Part shown: positions 61,846 to 64,000 of the stretch, piece by piece
Position numbering within the stretch: position 1 is the first letter of the stretch
Layout of the letters: each line of letters starts with the position of its first letter
Assembly (NCBI RefSeq): GCF_900142145.1
Contig: NZ_FQZV01000021.1
Location: forward strand, 1-64,000
Reading direction: 5' to 3'
From: Geosporobacter subterraneus DSM 17957
GTDB taxonomy: Bacteria > Bacillota > Clostridia > Peptostreptococcales > Thermotaleaceae
Length of the DNA: 64,000 bases
Translations under genes and position numbers: made by a program
Notes under the pieces: model-generated
What the model was told of the DNA's origin: nothing
Seen by the model: the letters and a program-made list of their open reading frames with translations, nothing else
Databases searched by the model: none

Positions 61846-63210
61846 GTGATACAGTTACCAGAGGATTTTATAACAAAGATGAAAGCCCTGATGGGGCAAG
61901 AATATGAAGCATTGGCAAAGAGCTATGAGGAGAAAAGAACCCAAGGCCTGAGAATCAATACCCTTAAGATTGATGTGAACAGTTTTCTAAGGATAAATCC
62001 ATTTCATTTAGAGTCGGTTCCATGGTGTCCGGAGGGCTTTTATTATGAAGAAGGGGATAGGCCGGGAAAACATCCTTACCACGAGGCGGGTTTATACTAT
62101 ATACAGGAACCCAGTGCCATGGCAGTGGGGACAATACTGGACCCCAAGCCAGGGGACAGAGTGCTGGATTTATGTGCGGCTCCCGGAGGTAAGTCAACCC
62201 ATATCGCTGCGATGCTCCAGGGAAAAGGGCTTTTGGTGTCTAACGAAATTCATCCGGTTAGAGCTAAAATCCTGTCTCAAAATGTAGAGCGAATGGGAAT
62301 CCGCAACTGCATTGTGACCAATGAGGAGCCCCAGCACTTGGCGCAGCGGTTCATTGCTTATTTTGATAAAATACTGGTAGATGCTCCTTGCTCGGGAGAG
62401 GGCATGTTTAGAAAAGACCCGGATGCTTGTCAGGAATGGAGCATGGAAAATGTGGCAGCCTGTGCAGTACGGCAAATAGAGATCCTGAGCTTTGCTGCAA
62501 AAATGCTTCGGCCTCAAGGACAACTGGTCTACTCTACCTGTACCTTTTCTCCAGATGAGAATGAACGGGTGATTGAGCAGTTTTTAAGAGAACACAAGGA
62601 ACTCTCTTTAGTAAAAGTGAAAGCCTATGAGGGATTTGAATCGGGGCGGGTTGAATGGACCGCAGAAGGAAGTCAGTCTTTGAAAAAAGCATTAAGGCTC
62701 TGGCCCCACCGACTGCGGGGAGAGGGACATTTTCTTGCAGTGTTAGAAAAACATGATGGAGAGCTGCCAAAGAAGAATAAGGGAAAGGTAAAGTCTTTGG
62801 ATAAAAATAGTATGCAGGATTATTTTGATTTTGGAAAAAACTACTTGCAGCAGGTGCCTGAGGGTACTTTTATCCAGTTTGGCGAAAACCTTTACGATTT
62901 ACCTGAATTGGAGGTTTCCTTAGAGCAACTGAGGGTTCTTAGACCAGGCTGGCACTTAGGAACACTCAAGAAAAACAGATTTGAGCCCTCTCATGCCTTA
63001 GCCTTAAGTTTAAATGCTTCTGAAGCCAGACAGATAATATCCCTGCCAGCAGAATCAAAGGAAATGAATGCCTATTTAAAGGGTGAAACGATAGAAGCCA
63101 ATGGAATGGATGGCTGGAATCTGGTCTGTGTTGAGGGCTATTCCATTGGATGGGGCAAACTGGTAAAATCTATTTTGAAAAACCACTATCCAAAGGGTTT
63201 GCGATGGTAG
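61846..63210 (+). CDS. rRNA (cytosine-C5)-methyltransferase, RsmF/NOL1-NOP2-Sun family
   Basis: This 454-residue enzyme has a SAM domain (about 60-300) with CAAPGGKSTHIAAM, the two cysteines DAPCSGEGMFRKDP and YSTCTFSPDENE, and a C-terminal domain (about 315-454) that resembles the PUA-like tail of RsmF-type enzymes in Firmicutes. It methylates C5 of a cytosine in rRNA; which site is not sure. GTG start after GGGGTGATG. A further RNA methyltransferase follows 58 bp later. Confidence 0.92.
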   Translation: MIQLPEDFITKMKALMGQEYEALAKSYEEKRTQGLRINTLKIDVNSFLRINPFHLESVPWCPEGFYYEEGDRPGKHPYHEAGLYYIQEPSAMAVGTILDPKPGDRVLDLCAAPGGKSTHIAAMLQGKGLLVSNEIHPVRAKILSQNVERMGIRNCIVTNEEPQHLAQRFIAYFDKILVDAPCSGEGMFRKDPDACQEWSMENVAACAVRQIEILSFAAKMLRPQGQLVYSTCTFSPDENERVIEQFLREHKELSLVKVKAYEGFESGRVEWTAEGSQSLKKALRLWPHRLRGEGHFLAVLEKHDGELPKKNKGKVKSLDKNSMQDYFDFGKNYLQQVPEGTFIQFGENLYDLPELEVSLEQLRVLRPGWHLGTLKKNRFEPSHALALSLNASEARQIISLPAESKEMNAYLKGETIEANGMDGWNLVCVEGYSIGWGKLVKSILKNHYPKGLRW

Positions 63211-63268
63211 AAAAAAGCATCAGTATACTCTATGATGAGTTTATATAGATTTAAGGAGGGATGGAGCA

Positions 63269-64000
63269 ATGATAAAAAAACGGGATATTGTAGAGGCAAG
63301 AATAGAAGATTTAGAATTTCCATCCAAGGGAATTGCCTATATTGACGGGAAAAAGCTGGTCGTGAAAAACACTGTGCCAGGTCAGCTGGTTCGTGTAAAT
63401 ATCAGTAAGGTGAAGGAAGATTATGCAGAAGGAAAGCTAATGGAGGTAGTTGAAAGAGCCACGGAAGAAATCCAATCCTTCTGTGCCCACTTTGGAAGCT
63501 GCGGGGGCTGTGCCCACCAGACCTTGCCCTATGCGGCTCAACTAAAGATGAAAGCAGGCCTTGTGCATAAGCTGCTGGAAGAAGCAAAAATCGAAAACTA
63601 TGAATTCTTAGGCATAGAGGGAAGTCCGGAAGTATTCGCTTATCGAAACAAGATGGAGTATTCCTTTGGGGACGAAGAAAAAGGCGGAGAGATAACTTTA
63701 GGAATGCACAAAAAAGGCAAGTTTCATGATGTAGTGACGGTTGACCGCTGTCGCATTGCGGATGAAGACTTTAACCTGATTCTACGCACTATATTAAACT
63801 ATTTTCGGGAGAAAAAAGTGCCTCTATACAACAACAAGACGCATTTAGGCTATCTTAGACACCTTGTAGTAAGAAAGGCAAAAAAGACGGGCGAGATACT
63901 GATCAATCTTGTAACTTCCACACAGCAGCAGGTGGATATGACAGAACTGGTTAAACTGCTGAGAGATCAAGTCTATGATGGCAAGCTGGTGGGATTCTTG
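63269..64000 (+). CDS. 23S rRNA (uracil-5-)methyltransferase, RlmCD/TrmA type (partial)
   Basis: The frame runs off the window, with 244 codons seen. A TRAM-like N-terminus (IVEARIEDLEFPSKGIAYIDGKKLVV, about 6-60) is followed by the iron-sulfur cysteines CAHFGSCGGC near 71-80. A YRNKMEYSF segment and the early RHLVVRKAKKTGEILINLVTS part of the methyltransferase come next. Homologues modify U747/U1939 in 23S rRNA. ATG at 63269 with AAGGAGGG upstream. The SAM domain and catalytic Cys lie beyond the window. Confidence 0.9.
   Translation, partial: MIKKRDIVEARIEDLEFPSKGIAYIDGKKLVVKNTVPGQLVRVNISKVKEDYAEGKLMEVVERATEEIQSFCAHFGSCGGCAHQTLPYAAQLKMKAGLVHKLLEEAKIENYEFLGIEGSPEVFAYRNKMEYSFGDEEKGGEITLGMHKKGKFHDVVTVDRCRIADEDFNLILRTILNYFREKKVPLYNNKTHLGYLRHLVVRKAKKTGEILINLVTSTQQQVDMTELVKLLRDQVYDGKLVGFL

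Overview
The window looks like about 64 kb of chromosome from a low-GC, endospore-forming anaerobe of the class Clostridia. The evidence is the CotJA-CotJB-CotJC spore coat operon, a CwlJ-like cortex hydrolase beside a GerQ-like coat protein, a YmaF-type protein, a pyruvate formate-lyase with its activase, a T-box before a type 2 isoleucyl-tRNA synthetase, TTG/GTG starts and strong AGGAGG ribosome sites. No rRNA, tRNA, CRISPR array, integrase or intact insertion sequence was seen. The species is not assigned.

Layout. 1-1.3 kb: truncated arginine deiminase and an FMN-binding protein, minus strand. 1.4-6.3 kb: palindromic element, mnmA, Ile T-box and ileS. 6.4-11.4 kb: PAS-GGDEF-EAL protein, dipeptidase relic, and a chemoreceptor behind a c-di-GMP-I riboswitch. 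11.6-18.5 kb: DUF2935 protein, asnB, DUF502 protein, GerQ-like and CwlJ-like genes, PilZ protein, dsdA. 18.7-24.7 kb: DEAD helicase, 2-hydroxyacid dehydrogenase, glcK-pgi-PHP phosphatase operon, DUF218 protein. 24.8-31.6 kb: AhpD-like gene with an in-frame UGA, zinc phospholipase C-like protein, nitroreductase, parvulin, lytS with a frameshifted lytT, a rod-shaped RNA candidate, YajQ. 31.6-40.5 kb: mostly housekeeping and small conserved genes (rlmN, csp, radical SAM). 40.5-49 kb: SelW-like gene on the minus strand, phhB, a duplicated tyrosine-rich protein, LysM protein, permease, alarmone synthetase. 49-55.9 kb: pflB-pflA, SDR relic, thrC-like gene, acetyltransferase. 56-58.4 kb: PrsW, cotJABC, YmaF. 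58.7-59.3 kb: a second c-di-GMP-I riboswitch in front of a broken HD-GYP gene. 59.3-64 kb: small orphan genes, VOC protein, FlK-like thioesterase, HAD phosphatase and two RNA methyltransferase genes, the last cut by the window end.

Three themes stand out. (1) Selenium: two genes carry an in-frame UGA exactly where the family has a redox cysteine (CxxU), each followed by a short hairpin at bacterial-SECIS distance. Ordinary gene calling splits one and misses the other. (2) Cyclic di-GMP: one GGDEF-EAL protein, one PilZ protein, YajQ, two GEMM-I riboswitches and an HD-GYP relic lie within 64 kb. (3) Gene decay: arginine deiminase, M19 dipeptidase, lytT, an SDR gene and an HD-GYP gene are truncated, frameshifted or reduced to end fragments, and each relic keeps recognisable family motifs. 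The isoleucyl-tRNA synthetase also has a swapped class I signature (GIHH instead of HxGH), a form linked to extreme mupirocin resistance.
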